Part shown: positions 18,842 to 27,674 of the stretch, in pieces
How positions within the stretch are numbered: the stretch's first letter is position 1
How the letters are laid out: every line of letters starts with the position of its first letter
Source: Streptomyces capitiformicae
GTDB taxonomy: Bacteria; Actinomycetota; Actinomycetes; Streptomycetales; Streptomycetaceae
Direction: 5' to 3'
Assembly: GCF_002214185.1 (NCBI RefSeq)
Contig: NZ_CP022161.1
Location: 5,897,486-5,961,485, forward strand
Length of the DNA: 64,000 nucleotides
Notes under the pieces: model-generated
The model's input: the letters and a program-made list of their open reading frames with translations, nothing else
What the model was told of the DNA's origin: nothing
The model's database searches: none
Position numbers and translations under genes: made by a program

Positions 18842-20227
18842 ATGAGCGACTACCGCATCGAACACGACTCCATGGGCGAGGTACGCGTCCCGGCGGACGC
18901 CAAGTGGCGGGCCCAGACCCAGCGGGCGGTCGAGAACTTCCCGATCTCGGGGCAGCGGATCGAGCGGGCGCACATCGAGGCGCTGGCCCGGATCAAGGGG
19001 GCGGCCGCCAAGGTCAACGCCCGGCTCGGGGTGCTCGACAAGGACATCGCCGAGGCGATCCAGGCTGCGGCGGAGGAGGTCGCCCAGGGCAAGTGGGACG
19101 ACCACTTCCCCGTCGACGTGTTCCAGACCGGGTCCGGGACGTCGTCCAACATGAACACCAACGAGGTCGTCGCCACGCTGGCCAGTGAGCGGCTCGGGCG
19201 GGACGTGCACCCCAACGACCACGTCAACGCCTCGCAGTCGTCCAACGACGTCTTCCCCTCCTCTCTCCACATCGCGGCCACCGCGGCCGTCACCCGCGAC
19301 CTGATCCCGGCCCTGGACCACCTCGCCGCGTCCCTCACCCGCAAGGCCGAGGAGTTCGCCGACGTCGTGAAGGCGGGGCGGACCCATCTCATGGACGCCA
19401 CGCCCGTGACCCTGGGCCAGGAGTTCGGGGGGTACGCCGCCCAGGTGCGGTACGGCATCGAGCGGCTCAGCGCCTCGCTCCCCCGCCTCGCCGAACTCCC
19501 CCTCGGCGGCACCGCCGTGGGCACCGGCATCAACACCCCGCCCGGGTTCTCCGCCGCCGTGATCGCCGAGGTCGTGCGGGTCACCGGTCTGCCGTTGACC
19601 GAGGCGCGGGACCACTTCGAGGCGCAGGGGGCGCGGGACGGGATCGTCGAGACCAGCGGGCAGTTGCGGACCATCGCCGTATCGCTCACCAAGATCGCCA
19701 ATGATCTGCGGTGGATGGCGTCCGGGCCGCGCACCGGGCTCGCGGAGATCTCCCTGCCCGACCTCCAGCCCGGGTCGTCGATCATGCCCGGCAAGGTCAA
19801 TCCGGTGATCCCGGAGGCCGTGCTCATGGTCGCCGCTCAGGTCATCGGCAACGACGCCACCGTCACCACCGCCGGCGCGTCCGGCAACTTCGAGCTCAAC
19901 GTCATGCTGCCCGTGATCGCGAAGAACGTACTCGAATCCGTCCGGCTGCTCGCCAATGTGTCGCGGCTGCTCGCCGATCGGACCGTCGACGGGATCGTGG
20001 CCCATCGGGAACGGGCCCGCGAGTACGCCGAGTCGTCGCCGTCCGTGGTCACTCCGCTCAACAAGTACATCGGGTACGAGGAGGCCGCGAAGGTCGCCAA
20101 GAAGGCGCTGGCCGAGCGGAAGACGATCCGGGAGGTCGTCCTGGAGGGCGGATACGTGGACCGCGGCGATCTCACCATGGAGCAACTCGACGCGGCGCTC
20201 GATGTCCTGAGGATGACGCGGCCGTAA
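18842..20227 (+). CDS. fumC: Class II fumarate hydratase
   Basis: 461 residues from ATG 18842. Signature motifs: [14 protein letters not shown], the [20 protein letters not shown] block, [20 protein letters not shown], and [15 protein letters not shown] (fumarase/aspartase superfamily signature with the mobile catalytic serine loop). This oxygen-stable TCA-cycle enzyme complements the class I enzyme upstream. A longer open frame to 18659 is AT-rich non-coding leader. Confidence 0.97.
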   Translation: MSDYRIEHDSMGEVRVPADAKWRAQTQRAVENFPISGQRIERAHIEALARIKGAAAKVNARLGVLDKDIAEAIQAAAEEVAQGKWDDHFPVDVFQTGSGTSSNMNTNEVVATLASERLGRDVHPNDHVNASQSSNDVFPSSLHIAATAAVTRDLIPALDHLAASLTRKAEEFADVVKAGRTHLMDATPVTLGQEFGGYAAQVRYGIERLSASLPRLAELPLGGTAVGTGINTPPGFSAAVIAEVVRVTGLPLTEARDHFEAQGARDGIVETSGQLRTIAVSLTKIANDLRWMASGPRTGLAEISLPDLQPGSSIMPGKVNPVIPEAVLMVAAQVIGNDATVTTAGASGNFELNVMLPVIAKNVLESVRLLANVSRLLADRTVDGIVAHRERAREYAESSPSVVTPLNKYIGYEEAAKVAKKALAERKTIREVVLEGGYVDRGDLTMEQLDAALDVLRMTRP

Positions 20228-20342
20228 CCGAACGGCCGATTCCGGCCGTCCCTGATGACACGCCAGTAACCGATTTCCCGCCATCGCGTGAACCGTGACC
20301 GCGGCCGCAGCGTCGTATGCCCATGACACCTAATATCTCGGC

Positions 20343-21035
20343 ATGACAGACGACGGAGTGGTGAGACGAGTGGAAACGGTCGGGTCGGCGGCGTTCTGGG
20401 CGCCCGGGAGTCAGATCCTGTGGCGCTACCAGGAGAACGCCGGTGAGGGCTTCCACATCGCGCGCCCCGTCACCGTCGTACGGGACGACGAGGACCTGCT
20501 GGCGGTGTGGCTGGCCCCCGGCACCGAGTGCGTGAAGCCCGTCCTCGCGGACGGCGCGTCCCTGAACTCGGTGCCGCTCGCGTCCCGGTACAAGGAGCCC
20601 CGGGGCACGGCGTTCGGCCACTGGAGGGGCACCGGGGTGCTGAAGCTGGCCCGGCCGGGCGAGCCCTGGTCGGTGTGGCTGTTCTGGGAGCAGGGTTGGC
20701 GTTTCAAGAACTGGTACGTCAACCTGGAGACGCCGCTTGCCCGTTGGGAGGGCGGCGTGGACTCCGAGGACCACTTCCTGGACATCTGTGTGTACCCGGA
20801 CCGGTCCTGGAGCTGGCTCGACGAGGACGAGTTCGCGCAGGCTCAGCTGGACGGTCTGATGGACCCTCAAGCCGCCGAGCGGGTAAGGGAGGCGGGGCGG
20901 TCGGCCGTGGAGACGATCCGCGTCTGGGGCCCGCCGTTCTCGGACGCCTGGCAGCACTGGCGCCCGAATCCCGCCTGGGGAGTACCGTCTCTCCCGGACG
21001 ACTGGGACCGTACGCCCGCGCACTTGTCCTCATGA
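20343..21035 (+). CDS. DUF402 domain protein
   Basis: 230 residues. DUF402/FomD-like core: FWAPGSQILWRY, WLAPGTECVKPVL, WSVWLFWEQGWRFKNWYVNL and DICVYPDRSWSWLDEDEFAQ with the Asp/Glu metal-binding cluster. Members of this fold are metal-dependent nucleotide or diphosphate phosphatases; the substrate here is unknown. It sits between fumC and the SpoIIE phosphatase in same orientation. Confidence 0.88.
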   Translation: MTDDGVVRRVETVGSAAFWAPGSQILWRYQENAGEGFHIARPVTVVRDDEDLLAVWLAPGTECVKPVLADGASLNSVPLASRYKEPRGTAFGHWRGTGVLKLARPGEPWSVWLFWEQGWRFKNWYVNLETPLARWEGGVDSEDHFLDICVYPDRSWSWLDEDEFAQAQLDGLMDPQAAERVREAGRSAVETIRVWGPPFSDAWQHWRPNPAWGVPSLPDDWDRTPAHLSS

Positions 21036-21381
21036 GACCCTTGATGCGCCCCCGGTCCGCAACCGTAGGATCGTCCTCCGCAAGAGTTCACAGGGGCAAC
21101 TCCCGCAGTTCGGGCAAGGCTTGACCGTACGTCACCGAGGGGCGGCAAGACGTGATCAAGGGGTACGAGGGCTACACCGGTACGAGCCGGAGACGGCCGG
21201 GCGGACGGACAGTGCTGTCGTTCGACGGGCCCGCCGGTACCGTGTGTGGCACAGGAACTGCCTCTGACCACGCGGGAATTCCGTTCCCAGAACATGTATT
21301 CCGGGTATCGGCCTTTCTGCGGGACGAAGTATCGGGTTTGCTGCGGGACGAACTGCGCACACGACGCGCAGTCCCGGACGG
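21036..21381. other. Intergenic region before the SpoIIE gene
   Basis: No recognisable gene. A possible 82-residue frame (GTG 21152 to 21400) overlaps the next start but has no family resemblance. TGCGGGACGAA is directly repeated at about 21318 and 21341. Promoters for the phosphatase gene must lie here but I cannot place one. Confidence 0.4.
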
Positions 21382-23502
21382 ATGGATTCGACACGCGTGA
21401 CGGAGCACCCCACTTCCCACGAGCGCCCTCAGAGCGGCGCCGGCCCTGCGGATCCCCGCGGGGCGGTCCTGCATACCCAGGAGCCGCTGCGCACCCCGCC
21501 CGCCACGGCCTTACCGGCACAGGCACGCATGGGTGACGCGGCCGCCGAGCCGGGTACGGCCACCCCGTGCGCGAAGAGCGGCCAGGCTCCCTCGGAGCAT
21601 GCCCAGCCGACCCTCTCCGAGCACTCCCAGCCCGCGGCCACCGAGCCCGACCCGCACCGCCCGCGGCCCACGCCGGAAGCCATTCCGGCGCAGCCCGGCG
21701 GCGAGCCGGACCGGGCGCCCGGTGCGGTCGGCGGACTGGAGCGGCGCAGCGGGCAGGGTGTGCCGCCGGGCGCCCCCATGCCCATGCGGCGGGACGGCGA
21801 CCGGCTGCGCTTCGTGGGCGCCGCGACCCGGCGGATCGCCCGGGGCATCGACCTGGACGAGATCGTCATGGGTCTGTGCCGGGCCACCGTGCCGACGTTC
21901 TCGGACGCGATCCTCGTGTATCTGCGCGAGCCGCTGCCGGTCGGCGACGAGCGGCCCACCGGGCCCATGGTGCTGCGGCTGCGCCGCACCGACCGGATCC
22001 CGGAGGAGCGGGACACCGAGGGCGGCTTCCTGCCCGTGCTCCAGCCGGAGCCGGTCGACCTGGCGGTCGTCACGGCCGAGCAGTGCGCCGAGCGGTGCGA
22101 GGTACGACCCGGTGGCGCGCTCGCGGAGGTGCTGCGCGGTGTCCGGCCGGTCTTCGCGGACGCGCCGGCCGCGCATGACGCGCTGCCGGAACTGCTGGGC
22201 TCCGACGCCGAGTTGACAGTGCCGACCGGGCAGCGGGCGATCCTCGCCCCACTGCGGGGGCGGCGCCGGGTGATCGGCGCGGCGGTCTTCCTGCGCGGAC
22301 CGGAGCGGATGCCGTTCGAGCAGGACGATCTGCTGGTCGCCGCCCAGCTCGCCACGCACAGCGCGCTCGGCATCGACAAGGCGGTGCTCTACGGCCGCGA
22401 GGCGTACATCGCCGACGAGTTGCAGCGGACGATGCTGCCGGAGGCGCTGCCGCGCTGCACCGGCGTACGGCTCGCGCACCGGTATCTGCCGGCCGCCGAG
22501 ACCGCGCGGGTCGGTGGTGACTGGTACGACGCGATTCCCCTGCCGGGGAGCCGGGTCGCACTGGTCGTGGGCGATGTGATGGGTCACTCGATGACCTCCG
22601 CCGCGATCATGGGGCAGTTGCGGACCACCGCGCAGACGCTGGCGGGTCTGGATCTGCCGCCGCAGGAAGTGCTGCACCACCTCGACGAGCAGGCTCAGCG
22701 GCTCGGTACGGATCGCATGGCGACCTGTTTGTACGCCGTGTACGACCCCGTATCGCATCGGATCACCATCGCCAACGCCGGTCATCCGCCGCCGGTGCTG
22801 CTGCATCTCGGCGGGCGTGCCGAGGTGCTGCGGGTGCCGCCGGGGGCGCCGATCGGTGTCGGTGGCGTGGACTTCGAGGCGGTGGAGCTGGACGCGCCGG
22901 CCGGGGGCAGGCTGTTGCTCTACACGGACGGGCTCGTCGAGTCGCGGCTCAGGGATGTGTGGACCGGGATAGAGCAGTTGCGGGAGAAGCTCGCCGCGAC
23001 CGCGCAGTTGACCGGGCCGGATCATCCGCCGCCGCTGGAGGCGTTGTGCGACGAGGTGCTCGACATGCTCGGTCCGGGGGACCGGGACGATGACATCGCG
23101 TTGCTCGCCGCGCGGTTCGACGGGATCGCTCCCAGTGATGTCGCGTACTGGTTCCTGGAACCGGAGGAGATGGCTCCGGGGCGGGCGCGTCGGCTTGCGA
23201 GGCATGCCTTGTCCCGCTGGGGCCTTGAGGAGTTGACGGATTCCGTTGAGCTGCTCATCAGTGAGGTCGTCACGAATGCGGTGCGGTATGCGACTCGGCC
23301 GGTAACCCTACGGTTGCTGCGGACCGATGTGCTGCGGTGTGAGGTGACCGATGATGTGCCGCAGTTGCCTCGGCTTCGGCAGGCCCGGGCCACGGATGAG
23401 GGGGGCCGGGGGCTCTACCTGGTCAATCGGTTGGCCAAGCGGTGGGGGGCTACTCGGTTGAGTGCGGGGAAGGTCGTGTGGTTCGAGCTGAATCAGGCGT
23501 GA
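21382..23502 (+). CDS. PP2C-type (SpoIIE) phosphatase with GAF and anti-sigma kinase domains
   Basis: 706 residues. Residues 1-130 are disordered and Pro-rich. A GAF-like sensor follows (~135-335, from RLRFVGAATRRIARGIDLDE). The SpoIIE phosphatase (~340-575) has GGDWYDAIPL, VVGDVMGHSMTSA, NAGHPPPVLL, LLLYTDGLVESR and DRDDDIALLAARF, all metal-binding Asp present. The last ~125 residues are an RsbW-like HATPase (SEVVTNAVRYATRP, DEGGRGLYLVNRLAKRWGA). Such proteins control anti-anti-sigma factors; no partner STAS gene is adjacent. ATG 21382 and GTG 21397 are both possible starts. Confidence 0.93.
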   Translation: MDSTRVTEHPTSHERPQSGAGPADPRGAVLHTQEPLRTPPATALPAQARMGDAAAEPGTATPCAKSGQAPSEHAQPTLSEHSQPAATEPDPHRPRPTPEAIPAQPGGEPDRAPGAVGGLERRSGQGVPPGAPMPMRRDGDRLRFVGAATRRIARGIDLDEIVMGLCRATVPTFSDAILVYLREPLPVGDERPTGPMVLRLRRTDRIPEERDTEGGFLPVLQPEPVDLAVVTAEQCAERCEVRPGGALAEVLRGVRPVFADAPAAHDALPELLGSDAELTVPTGQRAILAPLRGRRRVIGAAVFLRGPERMPFEQDDLLVAAQLATHSALGIDKAVLYGREAYIADELQRTMLPEALPRCTGVRLAHRYLPAAETARVGGDWYDAIPLPGSRVALVVGDVMGHSMTSAAIMGQLRTTAQTLAGLDLPPQEVLHHLDEQAQRLGTDRMATCLYAVYDPVSHRITIANAGHPPPVLLHLGGRAEVLRVPPGAPIGVGGVDFEAVELDAPAGGRLLLYTDGLVESRLRDVWTGIEQLREKLAATAQLTGPDHPPPLEALCDEVLDMLGPGDRDDDIALLAARFDGIAPSDVAYWFLEPEEMAPGRARRLARHALSRWGLEELTDSVELLISEVVTNAVRYATRPVTLRLLRTDVLRCEVTDDVPQLPRLRQARATDEGGRGLYLVNRLAKRWGATRLSAGKVVWFELNQA

Positions 23503-23548
23503 GTTCGGTTCAGATCAGCGCCGGTCGTTCTATGGCCGGTTGCTGACT

Positions 23549-23613
23549 GCGGGTTCGTCGTGGCTGGTCGCGCCCACGCGGCGGAGCCGCAAATGTACAC
23601 AGCCCCGCGCCCC
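23549..23613 (+). repeat. Dispersed intergenic repeat, copy 2
   Basis: Same core as at 13035 and 30780 (GCGCCCACGCGGCGGAGCCG, then CCCCGCGCCCC), between the convergent SpoIIE and PBP genes. Confidence 0.85.
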
Positions 23614-23629
23614 TAAAAGCAAAAACGGA

Positions 23630-23655
23630 GGGCGCCCGGTGGGAACCGGGCGCCC
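23630..23655. terminator. Hairpin between SpoIIE phosphatase and PBP genes
   Basis: GGGCGCCCGGT (23630-23640) pairs with ACCGGGCGCCC (23645-23655) around a 4-nt loop; convergent genes on both sides. Confidence 0.85.
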
Positions 23656-23669
23656 TTCGCTCATGTTTC

Positions 23670-26075
23670 TTACCCGTCCGCCTGTGGGTCGTTCGGGTCT
23701 GTCGGTAGTTCAACGTCGCCCTCGCCACCCGTGGGGGTCTCCTCCGGAGTGGTTTCCGGGGTTTCCTCCGGAGTGGTTTCCGGGGTTTCCTCCGGGGTCG
23801 TCGGGGGGGCCGACGTCGGTTCCTCGGTGGTGGGGGTCTCGGAGGGGGTCTCGGACGGGGTCGCCGACGGGGTGAAGGTCGGGGTGGGGGACTCGGTGGG
23901 GGCCACCGCGGCGCCCTGGGTGGTGTCCAGGTCGAACTTCGTGACCTTGCCCATCACTCCGAAGGTGTAGTCGGCCCAGATCCGGGCGGGGAAGCCACCG
24001 CCGTTGATACGGGGTTCGCCGAGCGCCTTGTACATCGAGACCTGCTTGCCGCCGCTGTCCATGTCCTCGCCGAAGAGGCCGACGGAGGTGACGAGGTTCG
24101 GGGTGAAGCCGGTGAACCAGGCGGAGCGGTTCTCGTCGGAGGTACCCGTCTTGCCGGCGACCTGCTGCCCGTCACGGGCGGGGTTGTCGCGGACGGAGGT
24201 CTTGGCCGTACCGTCGTCGACCACGCCGGTGAGGACCGAGGTGACCGTGTCGGCGGCCTCCGGGCTGATGACCTGTTCGCCGATCGGGTCAGGGAACTGG
24301 ACCTCGCCCTCCCGGTGTGTCGCCGAGGCGACGATCGTCGGGGTGACCTTCTTGCCGTGGTTGTCGAGGGTGGCGTAGATGCCGGCCATCTCCAGCGGGC
24401 TGGCGCCCATGGAGCCGAGGGTCTGGGCGGGCACCGCCTCCATGCCCTCGGTGTCCATGCCGAGCTTCTCCGCGACCTCCATGACCTTCTCCATCCCGAC
24501 GTCGACGCCCATCTGAGCGAAGACGGAGTTGATGGACTTGTTCATGGCGGTCTGCACGGTGACATCGCCGTAGTCGACGTTGTCCTCGTTCGGTGGCGCG
24601 AAACCGACCTTGGAGCCGTTGTCGACGACCTCGTTCCTGCTGTCACCGTCGTAGACGGTGCTCGCGGTGATCGGCTCGCCGTCCTGGGTCTCGGCGCCCT
24701 CGTCGACGGCGGCGGCGAGCACGACCGGCTTGAAGGTGGAGGCGGGCTGGTAGTCCCGGCGGGTGGCGTTGCTCTGGTAATGCTTGAAGTAGTCGACGCC
24801 GCCGTACATGGCGATGACCTTGCCCGTCTTCGGGTCGACCGAGACGGCTCCGGCCTGGATGTGCTTGTCGACCTTGCGCTTCTTCGGGTCGAGCTTGCTG
24901 GTGAGCTGCTCCTTGACGGCCTTCTCCAGCGCGGTCTGCTTCTTCGGGTCGATGTTCAGCGTGACGGTCCAGCCGCCCTTCTCGATGAGCGCCTTGGCTT
25001 CTTCCAAGTCCGGCGCCCTGTCGCCGGCGACGAGCTGCTTGGCCAGTTCGCTGTTGGCGGCGTTCACCAGGTAGCCGTTCTGGCCCTCCATGTCGGGCGC
25101 GCCCTGGGGGTCCTTCGGCTTGGGGAGCTTCATGCCCTCGCGCTCCGAGGCGTCCAGCCACTTCATCTCGACCATGTTGTCCAGCACGTAGTTCCAGCGG
25201 TTCGTGACCAGCTTCCTGCCGGTCTCGGTGGCGGTGGACAGGTCGTACTGGCTGGGGGCCTGGAGCAGCGCGGCGAGGTAGGCGCCCTGTTCGACGTTGA
25301 GGTCCTTGGCGTCGACGCCGTAGTACGCCTGGGCGGCGGCCTGGATGCCCCAGGCGCCGCGGCCGTAGTAGCTGGTGTTGATGTAACCCGCGAGGATGTA
25401 GTCCTTGGACTCGTTGCGTTCCAGCTTCAGGGAGATGACCAGCTCCTTGAGCTTGCGGGTCACCGTCTGGTCCGACGTCAGGTAGTAGTTCTTGACGTAC
25501 TGCTGGGTGATCGTCGAGCCGCCCTGCTTGCCCTTGCCGGACAGGGTGTTGATCAGACCGCGGGTCATGCCCTTGAAGTCGACGCCGGGGTCCGTGAAGA
25601 AGGTCTTGTTCTCGGCGGCGACGAAGGTCCGTTGGATGGGCTTGTCGATGTCCTTGAGTTCGACGATCTCACGGTTGGTCGTGCCGGATCGGGCGAGGAT
25701 CTTGCCGTTGCTGTACTTGTAGACGTTGCTCTCCTGGGTCGCCTCGGGGTTACCTCCCGCGGGGACTTCGATCATCAGGTAGAGCACGGTGAAGGCACCC
25801 ATGGCGAGCAGGCAGACACCGAAGAACGTGCCGAGGATCTTCTTCCAGGTGAAGAGGCGGCGCAGGAGGCTCTGCTGCTTCTTGCCGTTCTTTCCCGCGC
25901 CCCTGGCGGCGGCCCTGGCAGCCGCGCGGCCACCGCCACCGCCAACGCCACCGCCACCGCCCTCGGGCGAGCCTATGACCGTCGTCCCTGCCGCTGTCGC
26001 GCCCCCGGACGAGCGCTTGGGCGCCGCGCGGCGACCGCCACGCTGCCGCGCTCGTCTTTCTTCCGCTCGTCCCAT
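23670..26075 (-). CDS. Class A penicillin-binding protein (GT51 transglycosylase plus transpeptidase)
   Basis: 801 residues from ATG 26075 (GGAG upstream; a longer frame to 26168 exists). Basic Gly-rich cytosolic leader, one membrane segment (TFFGVCLLAMGAFTVLYLMI), GT51 domain with AAENKTFFTDPGVDFKG and GGSTITQQYVKNYY, then transpeptidase with STFK (active Ser), SIN and KTG in VAGKTGTSDENRSAWFTGF. It polymerises and crosslinks peptidoglycan. The extracellular tail is a Pro/Thr/Glu stalk with EETPETTP repeats coded by near-identical 24-bp units (23740-23800), liable to length change. Confidence 0.95.
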   Translation of the reverse strand: MGRAEERRARQRGGRRAAPKRSSGGATAAGTTVIGSPEGGGGGVGGGGGRAAARAAARGAGKNGKKQQSLLRRLFTWKKILGTFFGVCLLAMGAFTVLYLMIEVPAGGNPEATQESNVYKYSNGKILARSGTTNREIVELKDIDKPIQRTFVAAENKTFFTDPGVDFKGMTRGLINTLSGKGKQGGSTITQQYVKNYYLTSDQTVTRKLKELVISLKLERNESKDYILAGYINTSYYGRGAWGIQAAAQAYYGVDAKDLNVEQGAYLAALLQAPSQYDLSTATETGRKLVTNRWNYVLDNMVEMKWLDASEREGMKLPKPKDPQGAPDMEGQNGYLVNAANSELAKQLVAGDRAPDLEEAKALIEKGGWTVTLNIDPKKQTALEKAVKEQLTSKLDPKKRKVDKHIQAGAVSVDPKTGKVIAMYGGVDYFKHYQSNATRRDYQPASTFKPVVLAAAVDEGAETQDGEPITASTVYDGDSRNEVVDNGSKVGFAPPNEDNVDYGDVTVQTAMNKSINSVFAQMGVDVGMEKVMEVAEKLGMDTEGMEAVPAQTLGSMGASPLEMAGIYATLDNHGKKVTPTIVASATHREGEVQFPDPIGEQVISPEAADTVTSVLTGVVDDGTAKTSVRDNPARDGQQVAGKTGTSDENRSAWFTGFTPNLVTSVGLFGEDMDSGGKQVSMYKALGEPRINGGGFPARIWADYTFGVMGKVTKFDLDTTQGAAVAPTESPTPTFTPSATPSETPSETPTTEEPTSAPPTTPEETPETTPEETPETTPEETPTGGEGDVELPTDPNDPQADG

Positions 26076-26096
26076 GGCTCCGGTCCGCTCCGCCTC

Positions 26097-26165
26097 TGCT
26101 CGTCTCGTACTGCTCGTCACTACGTCTCGTGCCGCGTCTCGTACATCTGTGTGCGTCTCGTACGT
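26097..26165 (-). repeat. Short CGTCTCGTA repeats upstream of the PBP start
   Basis: CGTCTCGT occurs four times in about 60 bp with irregular spacing, just upstream of the chosen PBP start. It could be a regulatory cluster or simple-sequence drift; no function is shown. Confidence 0.45.
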
Positions 26166-26411
26166 CACTCAGGTGTCGCCGGTCGGCTCAGCAAGCTAAC
26201 ACCGAGCGCTGTGGCCGGGTGGAGCCCATACGGCCCGATTCGGCGTGACAATGCGCACGAGTGCGCGTCATCACGCACCTCATCCCACCGGAACGGACGT
26301 TCCAACAGGGCCGATGGTTGCCCCACCAGACCCACTTGTTGCCGGCGGTCCCGGTAACAGAATCGTGACAATCGGCTCCGACCAGCACCCTTTCCACCCC
26401 CGGCGACGACC

Positions 26412-26441
26412 TATACACGGCACGTATACGCAAGGTGTATA
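26412..26441 (+). promoter_or_regulatory. Probable PadR operator
   Basis: A 30-bp dyad centred at 26426.5: TATACAC, five bases, the palindrome GTATAC, five bases, then GTGTATA. It ends 22 bp before the padR ATG. PadR regulators usually repress their own operon through such AT-containing dyads; a further GTGTACA-type site follows at about 26447. Confidence 0.75.
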
Positions 26442-26463
26442 CCTCGTGTGTACAGTCGTGCTC

Positions 26464-26988
26464 ATGTCCATCGGTCACACACTCCTGGGACTCCTGGAGT
26501 CCGGGCCCCGACACGGTTACGACCTGAAGCGGGCCTTCGACGAGAAGTTCGGTCACGACCGGCCGCTGCACTACGGCCAGGTCTACTCGACGATGTCGAG
26601 GCTGCTGAAGAACGGCCTCGTCGAGGTCGACGGCATCGAGCCCGGCGGCGGGCCCGAGCGGAAGCGGTACGCGATCACCGAGGCGGGCATCACCGATGTC
26701 CAGCGGTGGCTCGCGACCCCCGAGAAGCCCGAGCCGTATCTGCAGTCGACCCTCTACACGAAGGTCGTCCTCGCCCTGCTCACCCACCGGAACGCGGCCG
26801 ACATCCTCGACAGTCAGCGCTCCGAGCACCTGCGCATGATGCGCATCCTCACCGACCGCAAGCGCAAGGGCGATCTCGCCGATCAGCTGATCTGCGACCA
26901 CGCCCTGTTCCATCTGGAGGCCGACCTGCGATGGCTGGAGCTGACCGCCGCCCGACTGGGCAAGCTGGCCGAGGTGGTGACCAAGTGA
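26464..26988 (+). CDS. PadR-family transcriptional repressor
   Basis: 174 residues. Winged helix: LLGLLESGPRHGYDLKRAFD, YGQVYSTMSRLLKNGLVEV, GGGPERKRYAITEAG; the C-terminal half is the helical Vir_act_alpha dimerisation domain (HLRMMRILTDRKRKGDLADQ). Its stop overlaps the ABC ATPase start as TGATG, so the three genes padR-ATPase-permease form one coupled operon, presumably derepressed by the exported drug. Confidence 0.95.
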   Translation: MSIGHTLLGLLESGPRHGYDLKRAFDEKFGHDRPLHYGQVYSTMSRLLKNGLVEVDGIEPGGGPERKRYAITEAGITDVQRWLATPEKPEPYLQSTLYTKVVLALLTHRNAADILDSQRSEHLRMMRILTDRKRKGDLADQLICDHALFHLEADLRWLELTAARLGKLAEVVTK

Positions 26989-27674
26989 TGACACCCGCTG
27001 GTTCCCTGCTCATCGCGACCGACCTGCGCAAGGCGTACGGTCCGACGACCGCGCTGGACGGCGCCGAGTTCTCCATCCACCCCGGCGAGGTCGTCGCGGT
27101 GATGGGCCCCTCCGGCTCCGGCAAGTCCACGTTGCTGCACTGCCTCGCCGGCATCGTGCCGCCCGACTCGGGCTCGATCACCTACAACGGCCGCGAGATG
27201 GCCACCATGAGCGACACCGAGCGCAGCGCGCTCCGCCGCAGCGATTTCGGGTTCGTCTTCCAGTTCGGCCAGCTCGTGCCCGAGCTGACCTGCGTGGAGA
27301 ACGTGGCGCTGCCGCTGCGGCTGAACGGCACCTCTCGCAAGGAGGCCGAGAAGACCGCCCTCGGCTGGATGCAGCGCCTGGAGGTCGACGACCTCGCCCG
27401 CAAGCGGCCCGGTGAGATCTCCGGCGGCCAGGGCCAGCGGGTCGCCGTGTCCCGGGCGCTGGTCACCAGCCCTCGGGTGCTGTTCGCGGACGAGCCCACC
27501 GGCGCGCTGGACTCCCTCAACGGCGAGCGCGTGATGGAACTGCTCACCGAGGCGGCCCGGTCCACCAACGCCGCCGTCGTCCTGGTCACGCACGAGGCGC
27601 GGGTGGCCGCGTACTCCGACCGCGAAATCGTCGTACGGGACGGCAAGTCACGGGACATGGAGCGCGTCGTATGA
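26988..27674 (+). CDS. ABC transporter ATP-binding protein (MacB/LolD type)
   Basis: 228 residues. Walker A GPSGSGKST, Q-loop FVFQFGQLVPELT, signature SGGQGQRVAVSRAL, Walker B VLFADEPTGALDS, switch His VTHEAR. It powers the FtsX-like permease that follows with an ATGA overlap. Starts inside the padR stop. Confidence 0.96.
   Translation: MTPAGSLLIATDLRKAYGPTTALDGAEFSIHPGEVVAVMGPSGSGKSTLLHCLAGIVPPDSGSITYNGREMATMSDTERSALRRSDFGFVFQFGQLVPELTCVENVALPLRLNGTSRKEAEKTALGWMQRLEVDDLARKRPGEISGGQGQRVAVSRALVTSPRVLFADEPTGALDSLNGERVMELLTEAARSTNAAVVLVTHEARVAAYSDREIVVRDGKSRDMERVV

Noticed and set aside
21152..21400. 82-residue frame before the SpoIIE phosphatase gene
   Set aside because: Overlaps the next gene's start, weak ribosome site and no recognisable protein features.
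24315..26357. A 680-residue open frame on the plus strand opposite the PBP gene
   Set aside because: It is the antisense of a well-supported class A PBP; long antisense frames are expected at this GC content and it has no protein family character.
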